A stretch of DNA of 64,000 bases from Hymenobacter norwichensis DSM 15439 (GTDB taxonomy: Bacteria > Bacteroidota > Bacteroidia > Cytophagales > Hymenobacteraceae). Location of the stretch: contig NZ_ATVL01000012.1 in assembly GCF_000420705.1 (NCBI RefSeq), positions 1-64,000 on the forward strand, in the 5' to 3' direction. Below the pieces are notes generated by a model that saw only the letters and a program-made list of their open reading frames with translations, searched no databases and was not told where the DNA came from. A program made the position numbers and the translations under genes. Of this stretch, positions 1 to 7,893 are shown piece after piece (the stretch's first letter is position 1; each line of letters begins with the position of its first letter).

Positions 1-25
1 CTAATGACCCGAACGCTTCTACCAA
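1..25 (+). rRNA. 23S rRNA, last bases (partial)
   Basis: The first bases (ctaatgacccgaacgcttct) resemble the conserved 3' end of bacterial 23S rRNA, which ends with a ctaatgA-type segment. A recognisable 5S gene follows about 80 bases later, the usual rRNA operon order. Only the tail is inside the window, so the exact end is a guess. Confidence 0.6.
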
Positions 26-107
26 CAACGCACGCTGTACCGCTGGTTTTCTTTCTTGGCCTTGTGTCAACAACATGACGCAGTTTCGGAACACGAACTG
101 CGACACC

Positions 108-221
108 AGTAATGGTGGCTTTAGCCCGGGTGTTCACCTCTTCCCATTCCGAACAGAGTCGTTAAGCCCCGGAGCGCCTATGGTACTGCCTTCATCGGTG
201 GGAGAGTCGGTCGCCGCCAAC
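108..221 (+). rRNA. rrf: 5S ribosomal RNA
   Basis: The stretch contains the conserved 5S core: ttcacctcttcccattccga, then acagagtcgttaagccc, atggtactgc and ggtgggagagtcggtcgccg. The terminal stem pairs ggtggc near 115 with gccgcc near 213. Length of about 113 bases fits 5S rRNA. Ends are set from the terminal helix and may be off by a few bases. An open reading frame lying across it is spurious. Confidence 0.88.
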
Positions 222-235
222 CTTACTGTACCCCA

Positions 236-280
236 CACCGCCCCTCCGGCCCCGCGCCGTTGAGGGGCGGTGTTGTTTTA
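236..280 (+). terminator. rRNA operon terminator
   Basis: A perfect 11-bp inverted repeat (caccgcccctc at 236-246 with gaggggcggtg at 262-272) is followed by ttgtttta. It sits 15 bases after the 5S gene, as expected for an intrinsic terminator of the rRNA operon. Confidence 0.85.
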
Positions 281-513
281 TAGCTTACCCGGAACTATAG
301 CTATCTAAGGGCAGACCCTTTTGGGTAGGGTCGCTTAGCTGGAACTCTAATGCCGTGGTTTTTTATGTTGGGGCAACTTAAATAGCATTGGATACAAATT
401 ATTGTAAAAGCAGTTTAAAAAGAGATTATAATATTAATTGATGCGCTAAGGGAGATTTTTAAGTAATCTTTTGATGAGGATTGTGTTTACATTTATGAAC
501 ATATTCAGCTTAC

Positions 514-2574
514 ATGGCGTTTATACATCCTTGGTTTTTATTAGGTTTGATTGCAGTTGCAGTACCAATTGCTATTCATTTATTTGAGCTTCGACGCCCT
601 AAGCGGGTGTTGTTTACTAATGTTGGCTTTATTCGAGAGGTAAAGTTGATTAGCGCGCGTCAGCGTAAACTCAAACATTGGTTGGTGTTATTGGCACGCA
701 TCAGCTTTGTTGTTTTTCTGGTGTTGATGTTTGTGCAGCCTTACATACCTGCACCAATTCAAACCATTCAGTTGCAGTCATCGGTTAGTGTCTTCGTAGA
801 CGCAACACCAAGTATGCAGGCAAGTACCCAGAATAAGCAAACCAGTGTGTTCGAGCAAAGTATTAAGGAGGCTCAAGCGCTACCTAATGTTTATTCAGTT
901 GCCACTGATTTTTCTTTACTGAATACAGCGACACAGCGCCGCAGAGCAAGCGAGTATCGATTAGAATTGGACAGACTGCAGGTATCGGGAAGAGCTGATG
1001 GGGTAAGTAGTGCTTTCAACCAGTTAAAAGGTGCGACGACAGAACAAGCTTTCATTCTCTCTGATTTTCAGAAGAATAGTTTTTCCGCTACAGATATTGC
1101 AACTATTGACACTGCCCAGAAAGTATTTTTGGTGCCTGTGGCAGCGCGAAGCCTAAAAAATGTCTTTGTAGATAGTGTATGGTTAGATGATGCTTTTATA
1201 AGAAGGAATACAAATATCACGCTTCATATTCGGCTGCGTAATGGAGGTAGCATGAAGGTGGAAAGCTGCCAAGTGAAACTATTCGTGGGAGACCGGCAGG
1301 CTACTGCATTCAGAACGGACGTGCCTGTGAACGGTGTTGCGACGACTAATGTACAGTTGCGTTTGGAGGGAGAACAACTAGAAAAATGCAGGATAGAGTT
1401 AGATGACTTTCCTGTTATGTTCGACAACAGCTTTTACTTCACGCTTCAGCCTTCTCCGCAAATCAAAATACTGGACATAGCGGCCACTGAGCGATTAGGT
1501 GGCGCTACTCGTCAACTCTATGCTAATGAGCCTTTATTCGCTTATAACTCTGCTAAAGCTTCAGGTATTGACTATCGGGCGTTGGAAAGCAGCGATTTGG
1601 TATTAGTGCAAGAGCAGCCTCGCATGGATGCTGGCTTGCGTGAGAGTCTGGTGCGGGTGGTAAGACGGGGTGGGTCGTTGGTACTGGTACCGCCAGCGGA
1701 AGCTGTGGCGCGCGCATCGTACACTCAACTATTCGCTGATTTAGGCGTTGGTCCGGTAGCATGGGAGCCAGCCGGAGCAGCACCAGTACTGCGTGATGTA
1801 GCTGTGCCAGCGGCGCAAAATCCCTTTTTCAAAGATGTATTTGGGAGCCAGAATCGGCAGCCGCTAATGCCGAAAGTTAGTCCAGTGATACGCTGGTCAC
1901 GCTCTGACGCCAATATCATGCGCATGCGTGATGGAGAGGGGTTTCTGGGGGAGTTTTCCAGTGGCCCTGGCAAGGTGTACGTGTTTGCGGCTCCATTTAA
2001 CAGCACATATTCTGATTTTACGCAACATGCTCTTTTCGTGCCGGTGATGTATAGATTGGCTATGCAAAGCTACCGTAGAGAGCAGCATCCGTCGTACAGG
2101 CTCAACCAAGGCACAATTGCTATAAACATAGCGGAAACTGTGAAGGGCAGTGCGGAGCAGGTTTTTAAACTCTCAAAGGATAGCACGACGTTTATCCCAA
2201 GCCAACGCTTACAGGCAGGAGTATTGCGGTTTAGCGTGCCTGCTGCAATGCGAGAGCCAGGGTTTTATACTCTTTCTCTCAACGGCAAAGTGGTGGCCTC
2301 TTTGGCCTTCAATTTCGATAAGCGGGAATCCGAGTTGGCCGCTTACTCGGCGGAGGACTTACGCCAGTTAATTGGTCCTAATCGGCCGAACGTGCAGGTA
2401 TTCGATGTGAAAGATGGCGAATCGGTGGCAGCTAAGTACAAGGCAGAGCGAGTAGGTACCCCGCTGTGGCAATACTGCTTATGGATAGCCCTAGCCAGTT
2501 TGTTGGCCGAGGTGCTGCTGCTACGTTTCATGCGGCAGCAAAAAGCAGCTCCGGCGCCGGCAGTAGCCGCATAA
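514..2574 (+). CDS. BatA-domain membrane protein with degenerate VWA region
   Basis: A 686-residue inner-membrane protein. The N-terminus (IHPWFLLGLIAVAVPIAIHLF, then RRPKRVLFTNVGFI) is the double-transmembrane BatA/aerotolerance N-terminal domain, with membrane segments near residues 6-24 and 57-78. A von Willebrand A-like region follows: VFVDATPSMQ at about 93-102 stands where the metal site DxSxS is expected, but it is degenerate. A third membrane segment lies near 650-672. Family members are thought to assemble membrane complexes with MoxR/Bat proteins; no such partners are beside it. Its base composition is visibly more AT-rich than downstream genes. Function is not known beyond the domain call. 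Confidence 0.82.
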   Translation: MAFIHPWFLLGLIAVAVPIAIHLFELRRPKRVLFTNVGFIREVKLISARQRKLKHWLVLLARISFVVFLVLMFVQPYIPAPIQTIQLQSSVSVFVDATPSMQASTQNKQTSVFEQSIKEAQALPNVYSVATDFSLLNTATQRRRASEYRLELDRLQVSGRADGVSSAFNQLKGATTEQAFILSDFQKNSFSATDIATIDTAQKVFLVPVAARSLKNVFVDSVWLDDAFIRRNTNITLHIRLRNGGSMKVESCQVKLFVGDRQATAFRTDVPVNGVATTNVQLRLEGEQLEKCRIELDDFPVMFDNSFYFTLQPSPQIKILDIAATERLGGATRQLYANEPLFAYNSAKASGIDYRALESSDLVLVQEQPRMDAGLRESLVRVVRRGGSLVLVPPAEAVARASYTQLFADLGVGPVAWEPAGAAPVLRDVAVPAAQNPFFKDVFGSQNRQPLMPKVSPVIRWSRSDANIMRMRDGEGFLGEFSSGPGKVYVFAAPFNSTYSDFTQHALFVPVMYRLAMQSYRREQHPSYRLNQGTIAINIAETVKGSAEQVFKLSKDSTTFIPSQRLQAGVLRFSVPAAMREPGFYTLSLNGKVVASLAFNFDKRESELAAYSAEDLRQLIGPNRPNVQVFDVKDGESVAAKYKAERVGTPLWQYCLWIALASLLAEVLLLRFMRQQKAAPAPAVAA

Positions 2575-2616
2575 AGCAAGTGAGTAGCGCAAGTCATTGT
2601 ATCTTGCGGGCTCATT

Positions 2617-3156
2617 ATGCCGGACACCGTGGAAGAATCTGCTTCACCAACAAAACTAATTTTGCGCACAGCGGTGCTCTTCGGAGTAAGTGCAGGAGTG
2701 CTGTGTGTGCTCTGGGTAATAGGACTGTATCTAAGCGGCAGTAACCCGTACGGGCCAAAGCGGTTGATGGCTATTTTCGTGCCGCCTGCCGCCGTAATAC
2801 TGGGGCAGTGGCAGCTACGGCGCTACTTCAAACCGGAAGGCCCTGGTATTCTAAAATCTATAGGTACAGGGCTGCTGATTGCACTGTTTACGGCCGTGGT
2901 ATCAGCGGGTGGAGTTTATGCCTTTGCGCAGGCTACCGGGCCAGAGCCAATTGCGCGGCACCTGACGGAAATGCGCCACCTGCTGAAGCAAAGCCGCCCT
3001 ATGTTTCTGAAAGAGAAAAATGGCCGGCAACAGTATGAGCAAACGTACCGCGGCTTGGCGTTTTCGGCCCAAGGTCTGGCAGCCGATGACTACATGCGGA
3101 AACTGATAGTAGGAATACTATTGAGCATTCCGGGAGGGGTTTTTCTGCGGAAATGA
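2617..3156 (+). CDS. DUF4199 domain membrane protein (first copy)
   Basis: A 179-residue hydrophobic protein with four predicted membrane segments (about 15-40, 50-70, 88-112 and 158-176) and a polar loop at about 113-155 containing HLTEMRHLLKQSRPMF. The layout matches DUF4199 proteins, common in Bacteroidota, often next to family-2 glycosyltransferases and of unknown function. A near-match to the -7 box, TATCTTGC at 2600-2607, lies only nine bases before the ATG. A second DUF4199 gene follows after 55 bases. Confidence 0.75.
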   Translation: MPDTVEESASPTKLILRTAVLFGVSAGVLCVLWVIGLYLSGSNPYGPKRLMAIFVPPAAVILGQWQLRRYFKPEGPGILKSIGTGLLIALFTAVVSAGGVYAFAQATGPEPIARHLTEMRHLLKQSRPMFLKEKNGRQQYEQTYRGLAFSAQGLAADDYMRKLIVGILLSIPGGVFLRK

Positions 3157-3211
3157 GGAAAAAACAGATATTGCATCTTCAATTTCTCACTTCTAACTTA
3201 TTATAAACCCA

Positions 3212-3736
3212 ATGGAAACACCTGCTACTCCCGTTACTCCATCTTCAGTTGGCATTCGTTATGGTTTGTTGTTGGGGCTGGCCTCTGTAATATTCTCTTT
3301 TCTTCAATTAACCTTTATTGAAGATCCGGAAACTCCTTTGCGTTGGATAGGAGTAGTTATTATGATAGTGGGTATTATACTGGCGCACAAGCATTTCAAG
3401 CACCAGAACCAAGGGTTCATGTCTTATGGGCAAGGGCTGGCTATCGGCGCAATTACATCGGCCGTTTCGGGCGTGATTGGGGGCGTATTTACATTCATCT
3501 ACTTCACCTTTATCGATCCTGGCTACATGGCGCGCGTGATGGAGCTGACCCGTAGCCGGATGGAGGAAAAAGGTATGCCGGATGCGCAGATAGATCAGGC
3601 TATGGCCTTAACAGAGAAGTTCGCCACTGGTCCCATCTCCATGGTATTTGCCATTTTGGGTGGCTTGTTGATGGGTTTCCTTGTTTCATTAGTTATTTCG
3701 GCTTTCACTAAAAATTCCCGCCCCGAGTTTGAGTAA
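3212..3736 (+). CDS. DUF4199 domain membrane protein (second copy)
   Basis: A 174-residue membrane protein with about four helices: IRYGLLLGLASVIFSFLQL, WIGVVIMIVGIILAH, the YGQGLAIGAITSAVSGVIGG segment and a C-terminal helix near 140-165. The polar loop YMARVMELTRSRMEEKGMPD precedes the last helix and is typical of DUF4199. It is a diverged paralogue of the preceding gene. Its stop codon overlaps the start of the next glycosyltransferase by eight bases, so the two are probably translationally coupled. Confidence 0.82.
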   Translation: METPATPVTPSSVGIRYGLLLGLASVIFSFLQLTFIEDPETPLRWIGVVIMIVGIILAHKHFKHQNQGFMSYGQGLAIGAITSAVSGVIGGVFTFIYFTFIDPGYMARVMELTRSRMEEKGMPDAQIDQAMALTEKFATGPISMVFAILGGLLMGFLVSLVISAFTKNSRPEFE

Positions 3737-4709
3737 GCGCCTTTCGCATTCGTTTCCGGTTGAGCTGTCTATCGTAATTCCGTTGCTTAATGAAGCCGAA
3801 TCCTTGCCGGAACTGACGCGCTGGATTCATCGAGTGTTGGTGGAGCAGGGGCTGACCTACGAGGTTCTGCTGATTGATGACGGCTCGACAGACAACTCCT
3901 GGGACGTGATTGAAGAACTGGGAGAAGCTAACAAGAACTTGCGAGGCATCCGCTTCAACCGTAATTATGGGAAGTCGGCGGCGCTGAACGTGGGCTTTCG
4001 GGAAACGGTGGGCCGGGTGGTTTGTACCATGGATGCCGATTTACAGGACTCGCCGGAAGAGCTGCCTGAACTGTATCGCATGATAACGGAAGGTGGCTAC
4101 GACCTAGTAAGTGGCTGGAAGCAGAAGCGATATGACCCTTTGTCGAAAACTATTCCAACCAAGCTTTTCAATGGTGTCACCCGCTGGATTTCGGGTATTC
4201 AACTGCACGATTTCAACTGTGGCCTAAAATCCTACGACCAGCGCGTGGTAAAAAGCATTGAGGTGTACGGCGAGATGCACCGCTACATTCCAGTAATTGC
4301 CAAATGGTCGGGGTTCCGTAAAATTGGCGAGAAGGTGGTGCAACACCAGGAGCGCAAATACGGTGTCACGAAATTTGGGCTGGAGCGGTTCGTGTACGGC
4401 TTCTTGGATTTAATGAGTATCACGTTCGTGAGCCGGTTTCGGCGGCGGCCTATGCACTTTTTTGGCACGATGGGCACCCTATCGTTTGTGCTAGGCATGC
4501 TGATTACGCTGTGGCTAGTGGGGGAGAAGGTGTATCTGGCCTTCAATAACCTGAAAGCGCGCGACGTAACGGACCAACCCTTGTTCTTTCTGGCTTTGGT
4601 GGCAGTAGTGGTAGGCGCCATGCTGTTCCTGACCGGATTTCTGGCCGAACTGATTCAACTCAATGGTCCAAACCGCAACGATTATCTGGTGCGGGAAAGG
4701 GTCAATTAG
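3729..4709 (+). CDS. Glycosyltransferase family 2, GtrB/DPM-like
   Basis: A 326-residue membrane-anchored glycosyltransferase. The GT-A fold shows LSIVIPLLNEAESLPEL near the start, IDDGSTDNSWD, and the metal/nucleotide motif MDADLQDSPEE. Two C-terminal membrane segments (about 238-262 and 290-315) match enzymes that move sugars to polyprenyl phosphate. The start is TTG and overlaps the preceding DUF4199 gene by eight bases; no better ATG precedes the conserved core. It probably makes a lipid-linked sugar for cell-surface glycans. The exact sugar cannot be told from sequence. Confidence 0.9.
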   Translation: MSKRLSHSFPVELSIVIPLLNEAESLPELTRWIHRVLVEQGLTYEVLLIDDGSTDNSWDVIEELGEANKNLRGIRFNRNYGKSAALNVGFRETVGRVVCTMDADLQDSPEELPELYRMITEGGYDLVSGWKQKRYDPLSKTIPTKLFNGVTRWISGIQLHDFNCGLKSYDQRVVKSIEVYGEMHRYIPVIAKWSGFRKIGEKVVQHQERKYGVTKFGLERFVYGFLDLMSITFVSRFRRRPMHFFGTMGTLSFVLGMLITLWLVGEKVYLAFNNLKARDVTDQPLFFLALVAVVVGAMLFLTGFLAELIQLNGPNRNDYLVRERVN

Positions 4710-4778
4710 AAGTGAAAGAACCCAGCGCTGCGCTGCCACGAGTAGAGGTGCGCTGATTTTTAACGCTAAAACTTACTT

Positions 4779-5903
4779 ATGCGCGTTGTTATCATCGGGC
4801 CGGCATATCCGTTGCGGGGCGGGCTGGCTACTTACAACGAACGGCTGGCGCGGGCATTCCAAGAAGCCGGCGACGAAGTGAAGCTGGTTACGTTTTCGTT
4901 GCAGTACCCCGGGTTTCTGTTTCCCGGTCAGACCCAGTTCAGCACCGAAGAGGGCCCCGCTGACTTGAATATCGACGTCAGCATCAACTCGGTAAACCCT
5001 TGGACCTGGTGGCGAGTGGGCAACCGGCTACGACGCGAAAATCCCGATTTGGTGGTATTTCGGTTCTGGCTGCCGTTCATGGGACCCGCGCTGGGCAGCA
5101 TTGCTCGGCGCATCAGCAGCAACCGCCACACCCGCATAGTAGCCATCACCGACAACGTAATACCGCACGAAAAGCGCCCTGGTGACCGGCCATTTACACG
5201 CTATTTTTTGTCGGCCTGCCACGGTTTCGTCACCATGAGCCGATCGGTGCTAGCCGATTTGCGACGCCTGCACTTCAAGCAGCCGGCCCAGTACAAGCCT
5301 CACCCGCTCTACGACAATTTTGGACCGTTGAAGGCCAAGGCGGAAGCATTGCAAGCCCTGAATCTGGACCCCAGTTACGGTTACCTGCTTTTCTTTGGGT
5401 TTATTAGGGCCTACAAGGGACTAGATATATTGCTGGAAGCCTTTGCCGATGTACGGCTGGCCGCACTGCCCGTGAAGTTGATTATAGCCGGCGAATACTA
5501 CGAAGATGCCGCTCCCTACGAAGCGCTGATTGCGCAGCACCAGTTGGAAAGCCGCCTCGTGCGTGCCACCGACTTCATCCCCAACGAACGGGTAGTAGAC
5601 TATTTCTGCGCGGCCGATATGGTGGTGCAGCCATACAAAAATGCCACCCAAAGCGGCGTATCCCAAATTGCCTACCACTTTGAGCGGCCCATGCTGGTAA
5701 CTGACGTGGGCGGACTAGCTGAACTGATTCCGGATGGAGAAGTGGGCTACGTGGTGAAGCCCACTGCCCGCGCCATTGCCGATGCGTTGTTGGATTTCTA
5801 TGAGCACCAGCGCGAAGTGGAATTCACGGCCGGCGTATGGGCCCGCAAAAAGGAATTTTCGTGGAGCGAAATGGTGAAGGCCCTAAAGGAAGTGGCTGGA
5901 TAG
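4779..5903 (+). CDS. GT-B glycosyltransferase (GT4-like)
   Basis: A 374-residue cytosolic glycosyltransferase. The N-terminal Rossmann domain opens with VVIIGPAYPLRGGLATYNER, where the GG loop contacts the nucleotide sugar. The C-terminal domain holds FFGFIRAYKGLDILLEAF (about 207-224) and QSGVSQIAYHFERPMLVTD followed by VGGLAELI, the usual donor-binding region of GT1/GT4 enzymes. It lies 69 bases after the GT2 gene on the same strand, so both may serve one surface-glycan pathway. Acceptor and donor are unknown. Confidence 0.88.
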   Translation: MRVVIIGPAYPLRGGLATYNERLARAFQEAGDEVKLVTFSLQYPGFLFPGQTQFSTEEGPADLNIDVSINSVNPWTWWRVGNRLRRENPDLVVFRFWLPFMGPALGSIARRISSNRHTRIVAITDNVIPHEKRPGDRPFTRYFLSACHGFVTMSRSVLADLRRLHFKQPAQYKPHPLYDNFGPLKAKAEALQALNLDPSYGYLLFFGFIRAYKGLDILLEAFADVRLAALPVKLIIAGEYYEDAAPYEALIAQHQLESRLVRATDFIPNERVVDYFCAADMVVQPYKNATQSGVSQIAYHFERPMLVTDVGGLAELIPDGEVGYVVKPTARAIADALLDFYEHQREVEFTAGVWARKKEFSWSEMVKALKEVAG

Positions 5904-5908
5904 AAACT

Positions 5909-6274
5909 ATGTTCCGCGAAAACGCAACGGCGCGTACGCCCGTCTGGATTGCTTTAGCGGCGCTGTACCTGGATACAGAGCTGACAGACGACGACTACAA
6001 ACACATTGCTGATGTGAGGTATCAGGCCCGGCTAAGCTGGGCGGAGATGCAGCGTATCAACCAGGAGGAGGTGGCACCGGTGTTGGTGTACAATCTGTTG
6101 AGCGTTGCCGGGGAGTGGGGTGGGTTCGATGAGCAATGGCTTATGCAAGCAATAACAGCCCGCTAGAAGCCGCCCACGCTGTTTGGCTCACGGTGGTTGT
6201 GGGCCTGTTTTACGAAATGGCTACTGGCAGCCGATTTGGAGCGACTACGGCGCGCTTACGCCCAAGCAAGCTAA
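5909..6274 (+). pseudogene. DUF7079 family protein with in-frame amber stop
   Basis: The open part (5909-6166, 85 codons) carries the pattern I associate with DUF7079: PVWIALAALYLDTELTDDDY, then EEVAPVLVYNLLSVAGEWG and GFDEQWL. A TAG at 6164-6166 ends it. The same frame then stays open for 35 more codons, ending with ADLERLRRAYAQAS and TAA at 6272-6274, which reads like a genuine C-terminus. The gene is therefore probably disrupted by one nonsense mutation, or ends early, or is read through. The ATG is five bases after the preceding glycosyltransferase stop. Its end overlaps the convergent GT9 gene. Function of the family is unknown. Confidence 0.6.
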
Positions 6275-7368
6275 AATGGCACACTAGCTTGCACCGCCGC
6301 TAATACCTTTTCGGCGGGCAATTCCTCCATGCAACTGATGCCCAACTTGCAGGTGCCTCGGTAAAAGCACACGCACGGCCGGTCGGGCTGCACCAGTTGG
6401 CCGCGGCCATACAGGTCGAATTCGTAAGGGTTGAAGATGTTGTTCATCAAGATGGTGGGCTTGGCCAGTGCAATGCTGATGTGCATGGCCATAGTTACCT
6501 GCGTCACGATGCCATCCATCTGGTGCATCAGGTTGATGAACTGCTCCAGTGCGAATGTGCCGGGGTACGCCGCGCCGGTAGCGGCATGCAGCCGCTGGTT
6601 GCGCTCGGCCTCGGCCGTGCCGCCGAGTAGTACGGGAGCATAGCCCGCTTCTTGGAGTTGCGCAATCAGCGTAACCCATTTCTCATCCGACCACAGCCGA
6701 GTGGTCCACCTGTCGCCGCAGCCGGTGTTCAGACCGATCCGGGGCTTGCCCTGCGGTATGGTCGCCCAATTGTAGCCCTTGTTTTCGTGATTGTCGAATA
6801 CGTATTCTTCGCCCCGGAAATCAAAGCCGCACAGCTCGAAAATCTCCTGCACGTATGGTTTCTGGTTTTGCAGGCTGAGTTGGTCGAAGACGCCAGTCAG
6901 GAACTTGTGGTGGGCCTGCTCGTTGTGGGGCCATGCCACGCCATCGTATTCGCGCAGAGTATAGCCGAAACGGTGTTCGGTATCCACTTTTAGCAGCAGC
7001 GCGCAGGCTTCTTTCTCTTTATCAAGGTTGATGGCAATATCGAACCGACGCGCCATGAGTTGCATAGCGCTGGCAAAATCGAATTTGAGAATTTCATCAA
7101 CTTCAGCTTGCGGTAAGATAGCCGGCGTATGCGTCAGCCAGGTAATATAGCAGCCCGGATATTCTTGGCGCAGCCGCCGCAGCAGCGGCGTAGTCCGAAT
7201 TACGTCGCCAATGGCCCCGAGCTTGATGAGCAATACCCGTTTCTGCACCGGATCATACACCGGGCAATCCTGGCAGACGTAGCCATGTTCTTTATTAGGA
7301 CGGCAAGGCAAGTCGCCGCGGAAATGACGGCAGTCGGGCCGGACAGTAACACCGGATAGGTTGGACAT
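6271..7368 (-). CDS. Glycosyltransferase family 9 (heptosyltransferase-like), Cys-rich ends
   Basis: A protein of 365 residues with the ADP-heptose:LPS heptosyltransferase fold: VLLIKLGAIGDVIRTTPLLR near the N-terminus and GLNTGCGDRWTTRLW in the donor domain. Start chosen at 7368 (MSNLSG) because a -7 box lies at 7389-7396, making an upstream ATG at 7401 unlikely to be transcribed. Unusual features are a cysteine cluster before the fold (C13, C22, C32, C35) and a second near the C-terminus in CVCFYRGTCKLGISC; these may bind zinc or a cluster. It likely adds a sugar to lipopolysaccharide or another surface glycan. Confidence 0.85.
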   Translation of the reverse strand: MSNLSGVTVRPDCRHFRGDLPCRPNKEHGYVCQDCPVYDPVQKRVLLIKLGAIGDVIRTTPLLRRLRQEYPGCYITWLTHTPAILPQAEVDEILKFDFASAMQLMARRFDIAINLDKEKEACALLLKVDTEHRFGYTLREYDGVAWPHNEQAHHKFLTGVFDQLSLQNQKPYVQEIFELCGFDFRGEEYVFDNHENKGYNWATIPQGKPRIGLNTGCGDRWTTRLWSDEKWVTLIAQLQEAGYAPVLLGGTAEAERNQRLHAATGAAYPGTFALEQFINLMHQMDGIVTQVTMAMHISIALAKPTILMNNIFNPYEFDLYGRGQLVQPDRPCVCFYRGTCKLGISCMEELPAEKVLAAVQASVPF

Positions 7369-7388
7369 AGGGACGCAGTTAGGAACCG

Positions 7389-7396
7389 CGAAGATA
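7389..7396 (-). promoter_or_regulatory. -7 box TATCTTCG for the GT9 gene
   Basis: On the minus strand the octamer TATCTTCG matches the Bacteroidota -7 pattern TAnnTTYG, 20 bases before the chosen ATG at 7368. No clear -33 TTTG is seen. Confidence 0.4.
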
Positions 7397-7401
7397 AACA
7401 C

Positions 7402-7840
7402 CCTAACCGATGTTGCAGGAGGTTAGGGCAGCAACTGAGGAATAGTTGAAGTACAGGTTGCTGTTTTTGAAGGGAATTTCACAGCGGCACTTTTTGGCTT
7501 TTGGTGAACTGGCGACCAAATAGGCAAGTCAGTGAACTGTGTGGCAGGCAGTAATTGGGCGAAAGGAGCGTTAGGAGTGGTAGGTTTATTTAGGTGTTCA
7601 AATCCGTCTGTATCGAAGATATCAGCGTGCGACATGCAAATAGGTAGTAGGAGAGCAGAGTACAGTGTATCAAAGATTCACCTATTTATACGAATAGACA
7701 ATATATGTATCGTAGTATTCTTCTGATATCAGCAATCATTGTGAGTATTTTCAAATGGTTTGCAAAATTTTTGGTATTTATAAAGTTTTAATATAACTAA
7801 ACATATAAAATAGGTTTGAATAATGGAGGATACAAAACAG
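7402..7840. other. AT-rich intergenic stretch, no convincing gene
   Basis: About 440 bases separate the GT9 gene from the purB terminator. The right half is strikingly AT-rich. A minus-strand reading frame of 70 codons (7423-7635) exists, but has no recognisable domain, no upstream -7 box and a weak composition pattern, so I do not call it. Nothing else was recognised. Confidence 0.5.
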
Positions 7841-7877
7841 AAGAAGCAGCGTCGAACATTGTTCGACGCTGCTTCTT
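7841..7877 (-). terminator. purB terminator, 17-bp perfect hairpin
   Basis: aagaagcagcgtcgaac (7841-7857) pairs perfectly with gttcgacgctgcttctt (7861-7877) around a three-base loop. It lies just beyond the purB stop codon and its downstream arm ends in T-rich sequence on the minus strand. Confidence 0.8.
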
Positions 7878-7893
7878 TGCAGGTAAGCGGAAT

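Noticed and set aside
75..263. 62-codon plus-strand frame over the start region
   Set aside because: It lies across the 5S rRNA gene and the rRNA terminator; not a protein gene.
7423..7635. 70-codon minus-strand frame in an AT-rich gap
   Set aside because: No domain, no nearby promoter box and no supporting context; left as intergenic sequence.
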